From positions 186,001 to 250,000 of the forward strand of contig JADJII010000005.1 in assembly GCA_016707075.1 (NCBI GenBank): 64,000 bases of DNA, in the 5' to 3' direction. The DNA is from Egaibacter danicus. Lineage in GTDB: Bacteria > Pseudomonadota > Gammaproteobacteria > Burkholderiales > Burkholderiaceae_C. This document shows, piece by piece, positions 1 to 9,167 of this stretch. The position numbers were made by a program, and so were the translations under genes. The notes beneath the pieces were generated by a model, which was not told where the DNA came from, made no database searches, and worked only from the letters and a program-made list of their open reading frames with translations. The stretch's first letter is position 1, and every line of letters starts with the position of its first letter.

Positions 1-2
1 AG

Positions 3-254
3 GACTGGGTGGACCAGCCCACCACGCATGGCTACTGGGATGGCAACTTCCGCAGCATTGGCGTGGCCGACATGGCCCATGCCCTGCGCTCCGGGCGTGC
101 CCACCGCGCCTCGGGCGAACTGGCGTTACACGCGCTGGAGGTCATGGAGGCGTTCCAGGTGTCATCAGATTCCGGTCGACATGTGCAGATTGCATCGCGC
201 CCGCCCCGCCCGGCTCCCTTGCCGGCCAGTTTGATGCCCGGCCTTCTGGATTGA
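3..254 (+). CDS. Gfo/Idh/MocA-family oxidoreductase, C-terminal end only
   Basis: The frame is open from the window edge to a TGA at 252-254, so only the last ~83 residues are present and the true start lies upstream. The segment GIGVADMAHALRSGR followed by HRASGELALHALEVM is the typical C-terminal stretch of NAD(P)-dependent sugar dehydrogenases of the Gfo/Idh/MocA family. This is family knowledge, not an alignment. It is followed 37 bp later by a ThuA-like gene and then by another Gfo/Idh/MocA gene, a pairing common in sugar catabolic operons. The last ~25 residues are rich in Pro and Arg and look non-conserved. Confidence 0.7.
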   Translation, partial: DWVDQPTTHGYWDGNFRSIGVADMAHALRSGRAHRASGELALHALEVMEAFQVSSDSGRHVQIASRPPRPAPLPASLMPGLLD

Positions 255-291
255 GCGCAGACTCTTACCTCAACAACACACAGGAAACCAT

Positions 292-933
292 GTGAAAAAA
301 GCATTGATCGTCTGGGGCGGATGGCATGGCCACGAACCCGAACAGGGCTCGCAGATTGTGCGCGACATTCTCCAAAACAATGGTTTCGAAGTTCGTGTTG
401 AGACGCAGACGGCCGCTTTTGTCGACCCGGCATTGGCGCAGCTGGATTTGATTGTGCCGATCTACACCATGTCCAAGATCGAGAAGGAGGAATGTGCCAA
501 TCTCACCGCAGCAGTGCGTTCCGGCGTGGGGCTGGCGGGCTTTCATGGGGGCATGTGTGACTCGTTCCGCGACTCGGTTGAGTACCAGTTCATGACGGGC
601 GGGCAGTGGGTCGCACACCCCGGTGGTGTGATTGATTACCGCGTCAACATCACCAGGCCGGAGGACCCGGTGCTGGCTGGCTTGTCCGACTTCGACTATC
701 GCTCCGTGCAGTACGACATGCATGTAGACCCTTCCAACGAGGTGCTGGCCACTACCACCTTCAGCGGCGAACACGCCGAATGGATCACCGGTGTGGTCAT
801 GCCGGTTGCGTGGAAGCGTCGCCATGGCCAGGGCCGGGTTTTTTACAGTTCACTGGGCCATGTGTCGGCAGAGTTTCAGGTGCCGCAAATGCGGACGATT
901 TTTGAGCGCGGCATGTTGTGGGCGGCACGCTAA
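292..933 (+). CDS. ThuA-like domain protein (trehalose utilisation family)
   Basis: A 213-residue protein with the glutamine-amidotransferase-like fold of the ThuA family: an N-terminal beta strand MKKALIVWGG, then a central GVGLAGFHGGMCDSF segment typical of ThuA proteins, and a C-terminal GRVFYSSLGH motif. ThuA proteins act in disaccharide and sugar oxidation, usually next to Gfo/Idh/MocA dehydrogenases; their exact reaction is poorly defined. GTG at 292 is chosen because the ATG two bases earlier reads straight into TGA, and an AGGAAA ribosome site sits 5 bp upstream. It lies in the same orientation as the flanking oxidoreductase genes, consistent with one operon. Confidence 0.85.
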   Translation: MKKALIVWGGWHGHEPEQGSQIVRDILQNNGFEVRVETQTAAFVDPALAQLDLIVPIYTMSKIEKEECANLTAAVRSGVGLAGFHGGMCDSFRDSVEYQFMTGGQWVAHPGGVIDYRVNITRPEDPVLAGLSDFDYRSVQYDMHVDPSNEVLATTTFSGEHAEWITGVVMPVAWKRRHGQGRVFYSSLGHVSAEFQVPQMRTIFERGMLWAAR

Positions 934-964
934 TTGGCACGTTAACAACCTGAAAGCAAATGAG

Positions 965-2164
965 ATGACGATTGAAGCTGGTAACGTGACGAAGGGAGTG
1001 ACCACAAACGACAAACCCCGCCGATTGCGCCTGGGCATGGTCGGGGGGGGTGAGGGGGCTTTTATCGGTGCTGTGCACCGCATCGCCCTGCGCCTGGATG
1101 ACCACTACGAGTTGGTGGCCGGGGCGCTGAGTGCCGATGCCGCGCGTAGCCATCGCTCGGGTGCCGCGCTGGGTCTGGACCCGCACCGGGTTTACGCCAG
1201 CTACCAAGACATGGCGCAGGCAGAGCACCAGCGGCCGGACCCGATTGACGCGGTGGTGATCGTCACCCCCAACCACATGCACGCGCCGGTGGCGGAGGTG
1301 TTTTTGCGCGCGGGTTTCCATGTGATTTGCGACAAACCACTGACCACCACTCTGGCGCAGGCGGTGGCGCTGCGCGATTTGGCGCGCACTTGTGGCAGGG
1401 TGTTTTGTGTGACCCACAACTACACGGGTTACCCGCTGATGCGCCATGCCCGCGAGATGGTGGCCACAGGCGTGCTGGGGGACATTAGGCTGGTGCAGGT
1501 AGAGTATCCGCAAGAGTGGCTGGCCGAGCCCATTGAACAAACGGGCCAGAAACAGGCCGAGTGGCGCACCGACCCCGCCCGCTCCGGCGCGGGTGGTTGC
1601 CTGGGCGACATTGGTACACACGCCTACAACCTGGCAGACTTCGTCACCGGCTTGAAACTTGACCAGCTATGCGCCGAACTGACGACGTTTGTGCCTGGTC
1701 GGCGACTCGATGACAACGTCAACATGCTGCTGCGTTACCAGGGCGGTGCCCGTGGCATGCTGTGGGCCAGCCAGGTTGCGCCGGGCCATGAAAACGGTCT
1801 GCGTTTGCGGGTGTATGGCACCCTGGGCGGTGTCGAATGGGTTCAGGCTGAGCCCAATGTGCTGATTCATTCGCCGCTGAACGAGTCGCGCCGCCTGATT
1901 ACCCGGGGCTCTACGGCAGCGTGTGCAGCGGCGGCCCGTGTGACCCGTATCCCGTCAGGCCATCCTGAGGGTTATCTGGAAGGGTTTGCCAACATTTATA
2001 CCGAGGCGGCACTGGCGATTCGCGCGGTGAATGCGGGTCGGCCCATCCCTGCCGAGGTGCATTTCCCCACGATGGACGACGGTGTCAAAGGCATGGCGTT
2101 CATTGAGGCGGCCGTCAAGTCCTCAGCCGCTGGTGCGGTCTGGGTGACACCTGACTTCGTCTAA
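965..2164 (+). CDS. Gfo/Idh/MocA-family oxidoreductase
   Basis: A 399-residue NAD(P)-dependent dehydrogenase-like protein. The Rossmann nucleotide-binding motif GMVGGGEGAFIG lies near residue 25, and the family signature CDKPLTTT (the E/D-K-P lysine motif) near residue 123. A GGCLGDIGTHAYNL segment near residue 212 carries the histidine expected in the active site. The ATG at 965 is preferred over longer in-frame starts because those would overlap the ThuA gene by ~140 bp and add a Cys/Arg-rich non-homologous extension. The substrate is probably a sugar or inositol derivative, given the GH43 and mutarotase genes immediately downstream; the exact one cannot be told. Confidence 0.85.
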   Translation: MTIEAGNVTKGVTTNDKPRRLRLGMVGGGEGAFIGAVHRIALRLDDHYELVAGALSADAARSHRSGAALGLDPHRVYASYQDMAQAEHQRPDPIDAVVIVTPNHMHAPVAEVFLRAGFHVICDKPLTTTLAQAVALRDLARTCGRVFCVTHNYTGYPLMRHAREMVATGVLGDIRLVQVEYPQEWLAEPIEQTGQKQAEWRTDPARSGAGGCLGDIGTHAYNLADFVTGLKLDQLCAELTTFVPGRRLDDNVNMLLRYQGGARGMLWASQVAPGHENGLRLRVYGTLGGVEWVQAEPNVLIHSPLNESRRLITRGSTAACAAAARVTRIPSGHPEGYLEGFANIYTEAALAIRAVNAGRPIPAEVHFPTMDDGVKGMAFIEAAVKSSAAGAVWVTPDFV

Positions 2165-2180
2165 ACCACTTACTGCACCA

Positions 2181-3803
2181 ATGATCACCAACCCCATCCT
2201 GCCGGGCTTCAACCCCGATCCTTCCATTTGCCGCGTTGGTGAAGACTATTACATCGCCACCTCCACGTTTGAGTGGTACCCTGGCGTACAGATTCACCAT
2301 TCGCGTGATCTGGTCAACTGGACGCTGGTCAAGCGCCCGCTGGACCGCGCGTCACAGCTCGACATGCGCGGCAACCCCGATTCCTGTGGCATCTGGGCCC
2401 CCTGTCTGTCCCACGCTGACGGGTTGTTCTGGCTGGTGTACACCGATGTCAAGCGCTACAGCGGCTTCAAGGATACGCACAACTACATCGTGACCGCACC
2501 GTCCATTGACGGGCCGTGGAGCGACCCCATTCACATCAACTCGTCGGGGTTCGATCCGTCGTTGTTCCACGATACGGACGGCCGCAAGTACTTCATGAAC
2601 ATGTACTGGAACCAGCGCGCTGAAGCACCTGGCGGCCACCAGGTCACGCCCAGTTTTCTGGGCATCTTGCTGCAGGAGTGGGATGCCCAGAGCGGTCGGC
2701 TCGTTGGTGAACCCAAAAACGTGTTTCGTGGCAGCTACCTCGGTCTGGTCGAAGGGCCGCACGTGTTCAAGCGCAACGGCTGGTACTACATGACCCTGGC
2801 TGAAGGCGGCACGGGCTACAACCATGCCGTCACCATGGCGCGTTCGCGCAGCATCTGGGGGCCGTATGAGATGCACCCCCGCGTACATCTGATGACCTCC
2901 AAGGACACGCCCGATGCGCCCCTGCAGCGTGTGGGCCACGGCCAGTATGTGGAGACCCCTGACGGTGAGGTCTACCACACCCATTTGTGCTCGCGTCCTT
3001 TGCCTGGCACGCGTTTATCGCCACTGGGGCGCGAAACAGCCATCCAGAAATGCGGTTGGCGCGACGACGACTGGCTGTACCTGGAGAGTTCCGAAGGCGG
3101 CCCGATGGTTGCCAGTGTTCACGTGCCTGCGCCCCATTCCCAGGCAGTGGCGGAGCCCGCCCGGGCCAGCCACAACACGTTCACCTGCAGCGAATTGCCG
3201 ATGGATTTCCAGTGGCTGCGCACGCCTTACCCGGCGCGTCTGTTCAGCCTGACTGGCAAGGCGCTGCGCCTGCATGCGCGCGAGTCGGTCGGCAGCTGGT
3301 TTGAGCAGTCTCTGGTCGCCCGGCGGCAGGAGCACTTTGTGTTCCGTGCTGAAACCGAGCTGGACTTTGACCCCCAGACCCATCAGCAACTGGCTGGCCT
3401 GACGCTGTATTACAACCAGTTCAAGTACCACGCAGTGGGTGTGACATGGCATGAGGTGCTGGGCCGCTGCCTGACCCTCGTCAGCTGCGAGGCCAACTAC
3501 CCGGATGCCAAGCCCACCCATCCCCTGCCGGCGCTGATTCAGTTGCCCGCCCAAGGGAAAATTGGCTTGGCCTGCGAGGTAGACCATGGCCAGCTTCGCC
3601 TGCAGTACCGCATTGCCAATGACTGGATTGATGTGGGTCCGGTGCTGGATGCCAGTCTGATCTCGGACGAAGCCGGCCGGGGTGTACACGGCTCATTCAC
3701 CGGAGCCTTTGTGGGTATGCTGGCTTTTGATCTTTCAGGTGGGGCACGGGAGGCCGATTTTTACCGCTTCAGCTACATTCCCCACAACGTTGCCACATCC
3801 TGA
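2181..3803 (+). CDS. Glycoside hydrolase family 43 beta-xylosidase / arabinofuranosidase
   Basis: A 540-residue cytoplasmic enzyme (no signal peptide) with the five-bladed beta-propeller signature of GH43. The likely catalytic triad is Asp13 in NPDPS, Asp125 in SGFDPS and Glu191 in VEGPHV, spaced as in known GH43 xylosidases. Residues ~345-535 form a C-terminal concanavalin-like domain, as in the XynB type. It would release xylose or arabinose from imported oligosaccharides. It begins 16 bp after the oxidoreductase gene and is followed at once by an aldose 1-epimerase, so the group processes pentose-containing oligosaccharides. Family assignment is firm; the choice between xylosidase and arabinosidase is not. 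Confidence 0.92.
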   Translation: MITNPILPGFNPDPSICRVGEDYYIATSTFEWYPGVQIHHSRDLVNWTLVKRPLDRASQLDMRGNPDSCGIWAPCLSHADGLFWLVYTDVKRYSGFKDTHNYIVTAPSIDGPWSDPIHINSSGFDPSLFHDTDGRKYFMNMYWNQRAEAPGGHQVTPSFLGILLQEWDAQSGRLVGEPKNVFRGSYLGLVEGPHVFKRNGWYYMTLAEGGTGYNHAVTMARSRSIWGPYEMHPRVHLMTSKDTPDAPLQRVGHGQYVETPDGEVYHTHLCSRPLPGTRLSPLGRETAIQKCGWRDDDWLYLESSEGGPMVASVHVPAPHSQAVAEPARASHNTFTCSELPMDFQWLRTPYPARLFSLTGKALRLHARESVGSWFEQSLVARRQEHFVFRAETELDFDPQTHQQLAGLTLYYNQFKYHAVGVTWHEVLGRCLTLVSCEANYPDAKPTHPLPALIQLPAQGKIGLACEVDHGQLRLQYRIANDWIDVGPVLDASLISDEAGRGVHGSFTGAFVGMLAFDLSGGAREADFYRFSYIPHNVATS

Positions 3804-3824
3804 TGGGCCTTGAAAGTTTTGCTG

Positions 3825-4901
3825 ATGACGACCACTAACCCGACATCTGTTCATCCCACCCCTGGGCCACGGTTGCCGCAGGTGTTTGGTCTGGCCAATG
3901 GGGGTACCCATATCATGGTGACTGACCGCGGGGCCAGTTGGCTGTCGTGTGAGTTGGACATGGGCCCAGACAGTCGGCGCGAGATTCTACTGGGGCATCA
4001 AGAGCCCTTCATGTATGGCTCCCAGCCGGGTTATCTCGGCGCTATTGTGGGGCGGTATGCCAACCGTATTGCTGGTAGCCGGTTTGTCGATGCCACAGGC
4101 CAGACCCATGTGCTCACGCCAAACGAAGGAGAGGTGCAATTGCATGGCGGGCTGGACGGTTTTGACAAACGTGACTGGCAGGTGTTGTCCCGGGGACCCA
4201 GTCGGCTCGTGCTCGGGCTGGAATCGCCTGCCGGAGACCAGGGCTTTCCGGGCAACCTGCAGGCGCAGGTGACTTATGAAGTTGCGCTGGATGGTGCGGT
4301 CACGATCCGTTTCGACACCCGCGTGGATGCAGTGTGTCCGGTCAACCTGTCCAGCCACGGCTACTTCAACCTGGATGGCGCCGATGCACAGAGCGACTTT
4401 GGGGACGTGCTGGACCACACGCTGTGGATTGCGGCGAAGCGCTACCTGCCCATCGATGCGCGCCTTATCCCCACGGGTGAGTTGGCCGCTGTTGAGGCGA
4501 CACCGTTCGATTTTTCAACGGCGCAGCGGCTGCGTGGGGCGCTGGCCCAAAACCATCCCCAACTGTCCCTGGGTGGTGGTGGTCTGGATCATTGTTTTAT
4601 GCTGGACACAGCCGGCCAGGCGGGCGCCCGGCCCGTGGCAAAACTGTGCGCCGGGGACGGCAGCCTGGCCATGACGTTAGCCACCAGTTACCCGGGCCTG
4701 CAGTGTTACAGCGGCAACTACCTCTTCGGTCTGCCCGGGCGCAATGGCCGCCCCTTGACGCGCCATGCCGGGCTGGCCCTGGAGCCTGAGTACTTCCCGG
4801 ACAGCCCTAACCACCCGGAATGGCCGCAGGCCAGTTGCTGGCAGCAGCCTGGTGAGCTGCGATCGCACTACATGTGTTTTGCGTTCGACAAGTCTCCCTA
4901 G
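3825..4901 (+). CDS. galM: Aldose 1-epimerase (mutarotase)
   Basis: A ~358-residue GalM-family protein that interconverts alpha and beta anomers of aldoses. Landmarks are the YANRIAGSRF substrate-binding stretch, the catalytic-histidine motif SSHGYFNLDG near residue 180, and the C-terminal LALEPEYFPDSPNHP with the catalytic base Glu. A TTG at 3810 opens the frame, but ATG at 3825 is the better start. It sits directly behind the GH43 gene, so it probably supplies the right anomer of sugars released by that enzyme. Its stop overlaps by 4 bp the stop of the convergent LysR gene. Confidence 0.9.
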   Translation: MTTTNPTSVHPTPGPRLPQVFGLANGGTHIMVTDRGASWLSCELDMGPDSRREILLGHQEPFMYGSQPGYLGAIVGRYANRIAGSRFVDATGQTHVLTPNEGEVQLHGGLDGFDKRDWQVLSRGPSRLVLGLESPAGDQGFPGNLQAQVTYEVALDGAVTIRFDTRVDAVCPVNLSSHGYFNLDGADAQSDFGDVLDHTLWIAAKRYLPIDARLIPTGELAAVEATPFDFSTAQRLRGALAQNHPQLSLGGGGLDHCFMLDTAGQAGARPVAKLCAGDGSLAMTLATSYPGLQCYSGNYLFGLPGRNGRPLTRHAGLALEPEYFPDSPNHPEWPQASCWQQPGELRSHYMCFAFDKSP

Positions 4902-5814
4902 AGACCCCGCATAAACAGTTCCGCACACACGCCGCGTAGCCAGCGGCAAGCCGCATCGTGGTGATACCGGGCGTGCCAGTATTGCTTGACGGTAAAGCCC
5001 GGAATCTCGAACGGGCAGGGCAGCACCCGCAAACCTGCGGCGCGGGCCAGCGTTTCGCCGATGTGGCGGGGCAGGGTTGCGATCAGGTCGCTGGTAGACA
5101 GAATCGCTGACAGACCCAGAAAACCCGGTAGCTCCAGCCGGATATGGCGCGTCAGGTGCTGGGAGGCGACGGCTCCGTCCATCAGCTGGTAGCCGGTACC
5201 CGAGCTGATGCCAATGTGCGCCTCGTTCTGGTACACAGCCAGATTCCAATGCGCCGGGCTGTCGTCAATCACCCTGGGATGCTGGGCATTGGCCAGGCAA
5301 ATCCAGTCCTGGGCGTACAGCGTTTGTTGATAAAACCCAGCGTCCAGCCACGGCAGGAACCCCACCGCCAGATCGGCCTCGCCCGCTTGCAGTGCCTGCG
5401 CCAGATGCCCGTCTATGCGGCTGGCTTCCAGCGACACGCCGGGGGCCACGGCCCGCACGTGGGCCAGCAGCCGGGGCAGCAGAGTGATGTGGCTGGCGTC
5501 GGTCATGCAGATGGCAAAACGCCGCTGTGCGGTGGCGGGCTCAAAGCCCTGCGTCGATTCCGTCAGGCGCTGGAGCCGAGCACCTCGCGCACGGTACCAA
5601 TCAGTGCGTCGGTGCGCGGCGTGGGCAACATGCCCTCAGCCGTGCGAACGAACAGCGGGTCGCCCAATTGATCCCGCAGCTTGGCCAACCAGATGCTGAC
5701 CGTGGGCTGGCTTTGCCCCAACGCCTCGGCTGCACGGGTCACGCTGCGGGTGGTGTAAAGCTGGTCCAGCAGGCGCAGCAGCTTGATGTCGAGCAGGGTG
5801 GGGTCGGTGTCCAT
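4898..5814 (-). pseudogene. LysR-family regulator split by a single-base frameshift
   Basis: Two reading frames together make one normal ~305-residue LysR regulator. The first (5814 to 5563) is the winged helix-turn-helix part, beginning MDTDPTLLDIKLLRLLDQL and containing GQSQPTVSIWLAKLRDQ. It runs into a TGA just after VREVL. Homology then continues in another frame (RLTESTQG... to 4898) as the complete co-inducer domain. The break is near 5575-5585, where one base appears to be missing between GTGCTC and GGCTCCAG. It faces the ketopantoate-reductase-like operon and, if intact in reality, would be its regulator. It may be a true mutation or a sequencing error. Confidence 0.85.
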
Positions 5815-5837
5815 GAGGGGTGCTTACAGGTTGAACC

Positions 5838-5880
5838 ATTATTGCGTAGTGCAATGATATCTATTGTCATCATTGCATGG
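5838..5880. promoter_or_regulatory. Candidate LysR operator in divergent intergenic region
   Basis: The 133 bp between the LysR gene and the divergent 5948 gene contains the inverted repeat ATTGC-N5-GCAAT at 5841-5855, of the size and T-N11-A form bound by LysR regulators. A second imperfect ATGA...TCAT dyad and further ATTG words run to about 5880. Binding is inferred from position and symmetry only. Confidence 0.5.
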
Positions 5881-5947
5881 ACAACATGGAAGGGGGAACC
5901 CAAAATCCGTTCCTGAATACCTATAAAAGCCAATTGAGGAGACAGTT

Positions 5948-6874
5948 TTGAAGATTTGCATTCTGGGCGCTGGCGCTCTGGGCTGTGCCCTCGGTGGCGT
6001 GTTGACCGAGGCAGGCAACGAGGTCTGGCTGATTAACCGCAACGCCGACCAGGTGGACGCCATGAACAGCCGCGGCCTGATCCTGCGCGACGGCGGCGTG
6101 GACCGCACGGTGGCCGTGCACGCGGCCACCACGGCGCAACCGGCTGGCGTGGTGGATCTGGTTGTGGTGCTGGTGAAGTCGTTTCACACGCAGCAAGCCA
6201 TGCAGGCCGCCACCTCGCTGATCGGCCCCGATACGCTCGTGCTGTCGCTGCAAAACGGCCTGGGCCATGAAGACATCCTGGCTGACATCGTGGGCCGCGA
6301 ACGGGTGCTGGCCGGCAAGACGTATGCCGGCGGATCGCAGTTGGGCGTGGGCCACGTGAACATTGGCACCAAGGGCAAAGACACACACATCGGCGAGCTG
6401 GATGGCGCGATGACCGAGCGCGTGCAACGCATCGCCGACGTGTTCAATGCTGCGGGGCTGAACACCACCGTCAGCGACAACATCATGGGCACCATTTGGG
6501 ACAAGCTGCTGATCAACGTGGCAACCGGCGCCATCACCGGCATCACCGGGCTGAACTATGGCGACCTGTACAAGCAGCCCGAGCTGGAAGACTGTGGTGT
6601 GGCGGCGGTGGCCGAGGCGATGGCAGTTGCCAAAGCCAGTGGCATTCGCTTGAGCATCACCGAGCCCAGCCAGGCGTGGCACAAAGCGGGCGCTGGCCTG
6701 CCCTACGAATTCAGGACCTCGATGCTGCAGAGCCTGAACAAAGGCTCCATCACCGAAATCGACTTTGTGAACGGCTCGGTCGTGCGCTGGGGCCAGCGCT
6801 GCGGTGTGCCCACGCCGGTTAACCAGACGCTAGTGGCCTGCATGAAGGGTATTGAAAGCCGTCTCAAGCGCTGA
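5948..6874 (+). CDS. Ketopantoate reductase (ApbA/PanE) family oxidoreductase
   Basis: A 308-residue protein with an N-terminal Rossmann motif ILGAGALG (GxGxxG), the VKSFHT segment, a KLLINVATGAITGITG stretch with the family's catalytic-lysine region near residue 182, and a C-terminal SMLQSLNKGSITEIDFVNG motif. Family members reduce 2-oxo acids with NADPH; PanE itself makes pantoate. Its setting in an operon with VOC, MaoC, CaiB and AroE-like genes argues for a catabolic paralogue and not for pantothenate synthesis. Translation probably starts at TTG 5948, because a GAGGAG ribosome site lies 7 bp upstream and no ATG fits the conserved N-terminus. Confidence 0.85.
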   Translation: MKICILGAGALGCALGGVLTEAGNEVWLINRNADQVDAMNSRGLILRDGGVDRTVAVHAATTAQPAGVVDLVVVLVKSFHTQQAMQAATSLIGPDTLVLSLQNGLGHEDILADIVGRERVLAGKTYAGGSQLGVGHVNIGTKGKDTHIGELDGAMTERVQRIADVFNAAGLNTTVSDNIMGTIWDKLLINVATGAITGITGLNYGDLYKQPELEDCGVAAVAEAMAVAKASGIRLSITEPSQAWHKAGAGLPYEFRTSMLQSLNKGSITEIDFVNGSVVRWGQRCGVPTPVNQTLVACMKGIESRLKR

Positions 6875-6915
6875 GGCACTCCACCCCACAACTCAATTCA
6901 TTCAAAGAAATACCC

Positions 6916-7314
6916 ATGGCCTACACCAAGAAATCCTACGTCGAACACGTTGCCGTGCGCGTGAAAGATATCCAGTGGCACATCAACTTCTTCTACGAGG
7001 CACTGGGCATGGACGTGCGTGAGATCGACGGTGACCCGGCCTCGCCCAGGCAGTACTGGACGATTGGTGGCATGCAGCTCATGAGCACGCCCGACTTCGA
7101 AGCGCCACCGAGCAATGACGTGGGCTGGCTGGCCCATCTGGGCATCATGGTCGAAGACCTGGATGCGGCGATTGCCGAGTGCCACAAGTTCGGCGTGAAG
7201 CAGCTGCCGCAAGGGCGTAACTGGCTGCAACTGCCTGACGGTCTGGCGGTGGAGCTGATTCAAGCCAGCGCCAACAGCGTGGCCAAAGTGCTGGCGGTGA
7301 ACCCCCGAGCCTGA
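6916..7314 (+). CDS. VOC-superfamily (glyoxalase-like) protein
   Basis: A 132-residue single vicinal-oxygen-chelate module. It begins with VEHVAVRVKDIQWHINFFYEALG, where the first metal-ligand His falls, and continues with HLGIMVEDLDAAIAECHKFG and WLQLPDGLAVELIQ, where the last ligand Glu falls. VOC proteins are isomerases, lyases or dioxygenases on metal-chelated substrates; the reaction cannot be read from sequence. It lies 41 bp after the ketopantoate-reductase-like gene and 39 bp before the MaoC gene, all in one direction, so it probably belongs to the same catabolic operon. Confidence 0.85.
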   Translation: MAYTKKSYVEHVAVRVKDIQWHINFFYEALGMDVREIDGDPASPRQYWTIGGMQLMSTPDFEAPPSNDVGWLAHLGIMVEDLDAAIAECHKFGVKQLPQGRNWLQLPDGLAVELIQASANSVAKVLAVNPRA

Positions 7315-7353
7315 ATCGCTTGTTTCCCAATTGACAGACTTGAAAGAACGAAC

Positions 7354-7839
7354 ATGCCCGCCCCCAAAATTGATTTCAAAACCCCCGAAAAATACTGGGA
7401 CGACGCCAAAGTGGGCGATGTCTGCGTCAGCCCCACCTACACGGTAACCGCCGAGCGCATCGACGCCTACGCCGAACTCACGGGCGACTTCACGCCCGTG
7501 CACGTGGATGAGGAATACGCCCGCAACTCACACTTCGGCTGCCGCGTGGCCCACGGCTTGATGGGCCAGTCGGTGGCCGATGGCTTGAAGACGCAAAGCG
7601 AATACCGCTTTCTGCCCGGTATGTCGCTGGGCTGGACCTGGGACTTTTTGTTGCCGATCAAGATCAACGACGAGCTGCACGTGAAGTTCACCGTGGGCAG
7701 CATGCGCGCCTCCAAAAGCAAACCCGACTGGGGCATCGTGGTGCTGCCGTCCGAGTTGATCAACCAGGATGGCCAGGTGGTGCAAAAGGGCGAACACCGG
7801 CTGATGATTCCGCGTCGGCCTGGTGCTGAGGCTACCTGA
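7354..7839 (+). CDS. MaoC-like hotdog-fold dehydratase
   Basis: A 161-residue MaoC/hydratase-2 protein. The core motif GDFTPVHVDEEYA with Asp45 and His50, followed by GCRVAHGLMG, is the R-specific enoyl-CoA hydratase signature. It would add water to, or remove it from, an acyl-CoA double bond. Next to a family III CoA-transferase gene this fits CoA activation followed by hydration or dehydration of the acid handled by this operon. It ends 22 bp before a dispersed repeat that fills the gap to the next gene. Confidence 0.85.
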   Translation: MPAPKIDFKTPEKYWDDAKVGDVCVSPTYTVTAERIDAYAELTGDFTPVHVDEEYARNSHFGCRVAHGLMGQSVADGLKTQSEYRFLPGMSLGWTWDFLLPIKINDELHVKFTVGSMRASKSKPDWGIVVLPSELINQDGQVVQKGEHRLMIPRRPGAEAT

Positions 7840-7860
7840 TTCATCACGACTTGAAAATAA

Positions 7861-7928
7861 TTTGCTACTAAATATATAGCTATTCACGCATATTTGACGA
7901 GGGCTAAAGGCCAATTTCATGCATAAAA
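7861..7928 (+). repeat. Dispersed ~65 bp element, copy 1 (supplies next gene's start)
   Basis: Contains TTGCTACTAAA, then TAGCTATTCACGCATATT, then GAGGGCTAAAGGCCAA and an ATG. Same family as the copies near 25110, 27207, 28081, 29040, 32932, 36892, 37319, 39876, 41922, 47388, 51883 and 58876. Here its 3' end includes the probable ATG (7919) of the CaiB gene. Confidence 0.85.
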
Positions 7929-9153
7929 ACACCCAAAAACTGCCCCTGACGGGCATTCGTGTCATCGACTACAGCCACTTTCTGGCCGGGCCTCACATGT
8001 CGCGTGCCTGAGCGCCATGGGCGCCGAAGTCATCAAGGTCGAGCGTCCCGTGGCCGGTGACGCTGGCCGCGCCAGCCCGACGATGGTGGGCGGCCAGAGC
8101 GGCTACTTCATGCAGCAGAACATGGGCAAGCAGGGCCTGTGCATCAACCTGCGCGACCCGCGCGGTCTGGACATGATGCACAAGCTGACCGACAGCGCTG
8201 ATGTGTTTGTGGAAAACTACCGCCCCGGTGCGCTGAACAAGCTGGGCCTGGGGTACGAGGAGCTGTCCCAACGCAACCCCAAGCTGGTGTACTGCTCGGT
8301 GTCCGCCTACGGCCATACCGGACCTGATGCGGCGCGTGCTGGCTTTGGCCTGATTGCCGAAGCCAAGAGCGGCGCCATGTCGCTGATCGGTGTGCCGGGC
8401 GAGCCGCCGCCCCTGTTTCGCATGCCGATTGCCGACATGTACGCGGGCATGCATGGTGTGTCGGCCATCTGTGCGGCACTGTTTGGCCGCGTCAGCAGCG
8501 GGCTGGGCCAGCACATCGACATTGCGCTGTACGACTGCATGATCTCCATGCACGACTTCGCGGCGCAAAGTTATTTGATGAGCGGTGGCCAGGAGCTGCC
8601 GGTGCAGACAGGTCACGACTTGCCTCAAAGCACGGTGTATGGCGTGTTCTCGGCCAAAGATGGCTATCTGGTGATCGCCGCGCAGATGACGGACACCTGG
8701 AAAAGCCTGGCCAGGCTGATAGGCGGTGACGCCTATGCGGCCGATGCGCGTTTTCACGATCAGGCCGGGCGCAACACCCATCGCGAAGCCATTTTGGCCA
8801 ACGTGCGTGCGTGGACGATGGCGCAGTCCAGCGTCGAACACTGTTGTGCACAACTGGACGCTGCGGGTGTACCCGCCGCGCCCGTACAAACCATCGACAA
8901 GGTGCTGGCCGATCCGCAAACCCTGGCACGCGGCATGGTGGTGGAGCAGGACCACCCGCTGCTGGGCAAGATCAAACTGCCCAATCTGCCGTTCAACTTC
9001 TCCGGCTGCGACACCTCGCCCAGCGGGCCTGCGCCCCTTTTGGGTCAGCACAACCGCCAGATCGCGGCAAGCGTGGGTTACTCTGCGCAGCAGATCGACG
9101 CCTTCGTCAAAGAGGGTGTGTTGTACGCAGAAGAAGCGGTCAGCAGTATTTGA
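7919..9153 (+). pseudogene. CaiB/BaiF family III CoA-transferase, frameshifted near the start
   Basis: Family III CoA-transferases move CoA between organic acids. From ATG 7919 the frame reads through GIRVIDYSHFLAGPHMSR, the standard N-terminus, then meets TGA at 8009. The conserved continuation LSAMGAEVIKVERP... runs in another frame to 9153 and is otherwise full length (~411 residues in total). One base appears to be missing around 8001-8006 (TCGCGTGCCTG). The catalytic Asp region IADMYAGMHGV lies near residue 180. If the break is an error, this is a normal CoA-transferase working with the MaoC protein; otherwise only a truncated protein from ATG 8017 could be made, lacking the first nucleotide-binding strand. 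Confidence 0.85.
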
Positions 9154-9167
9154 ACGGGGAGCTCAAA

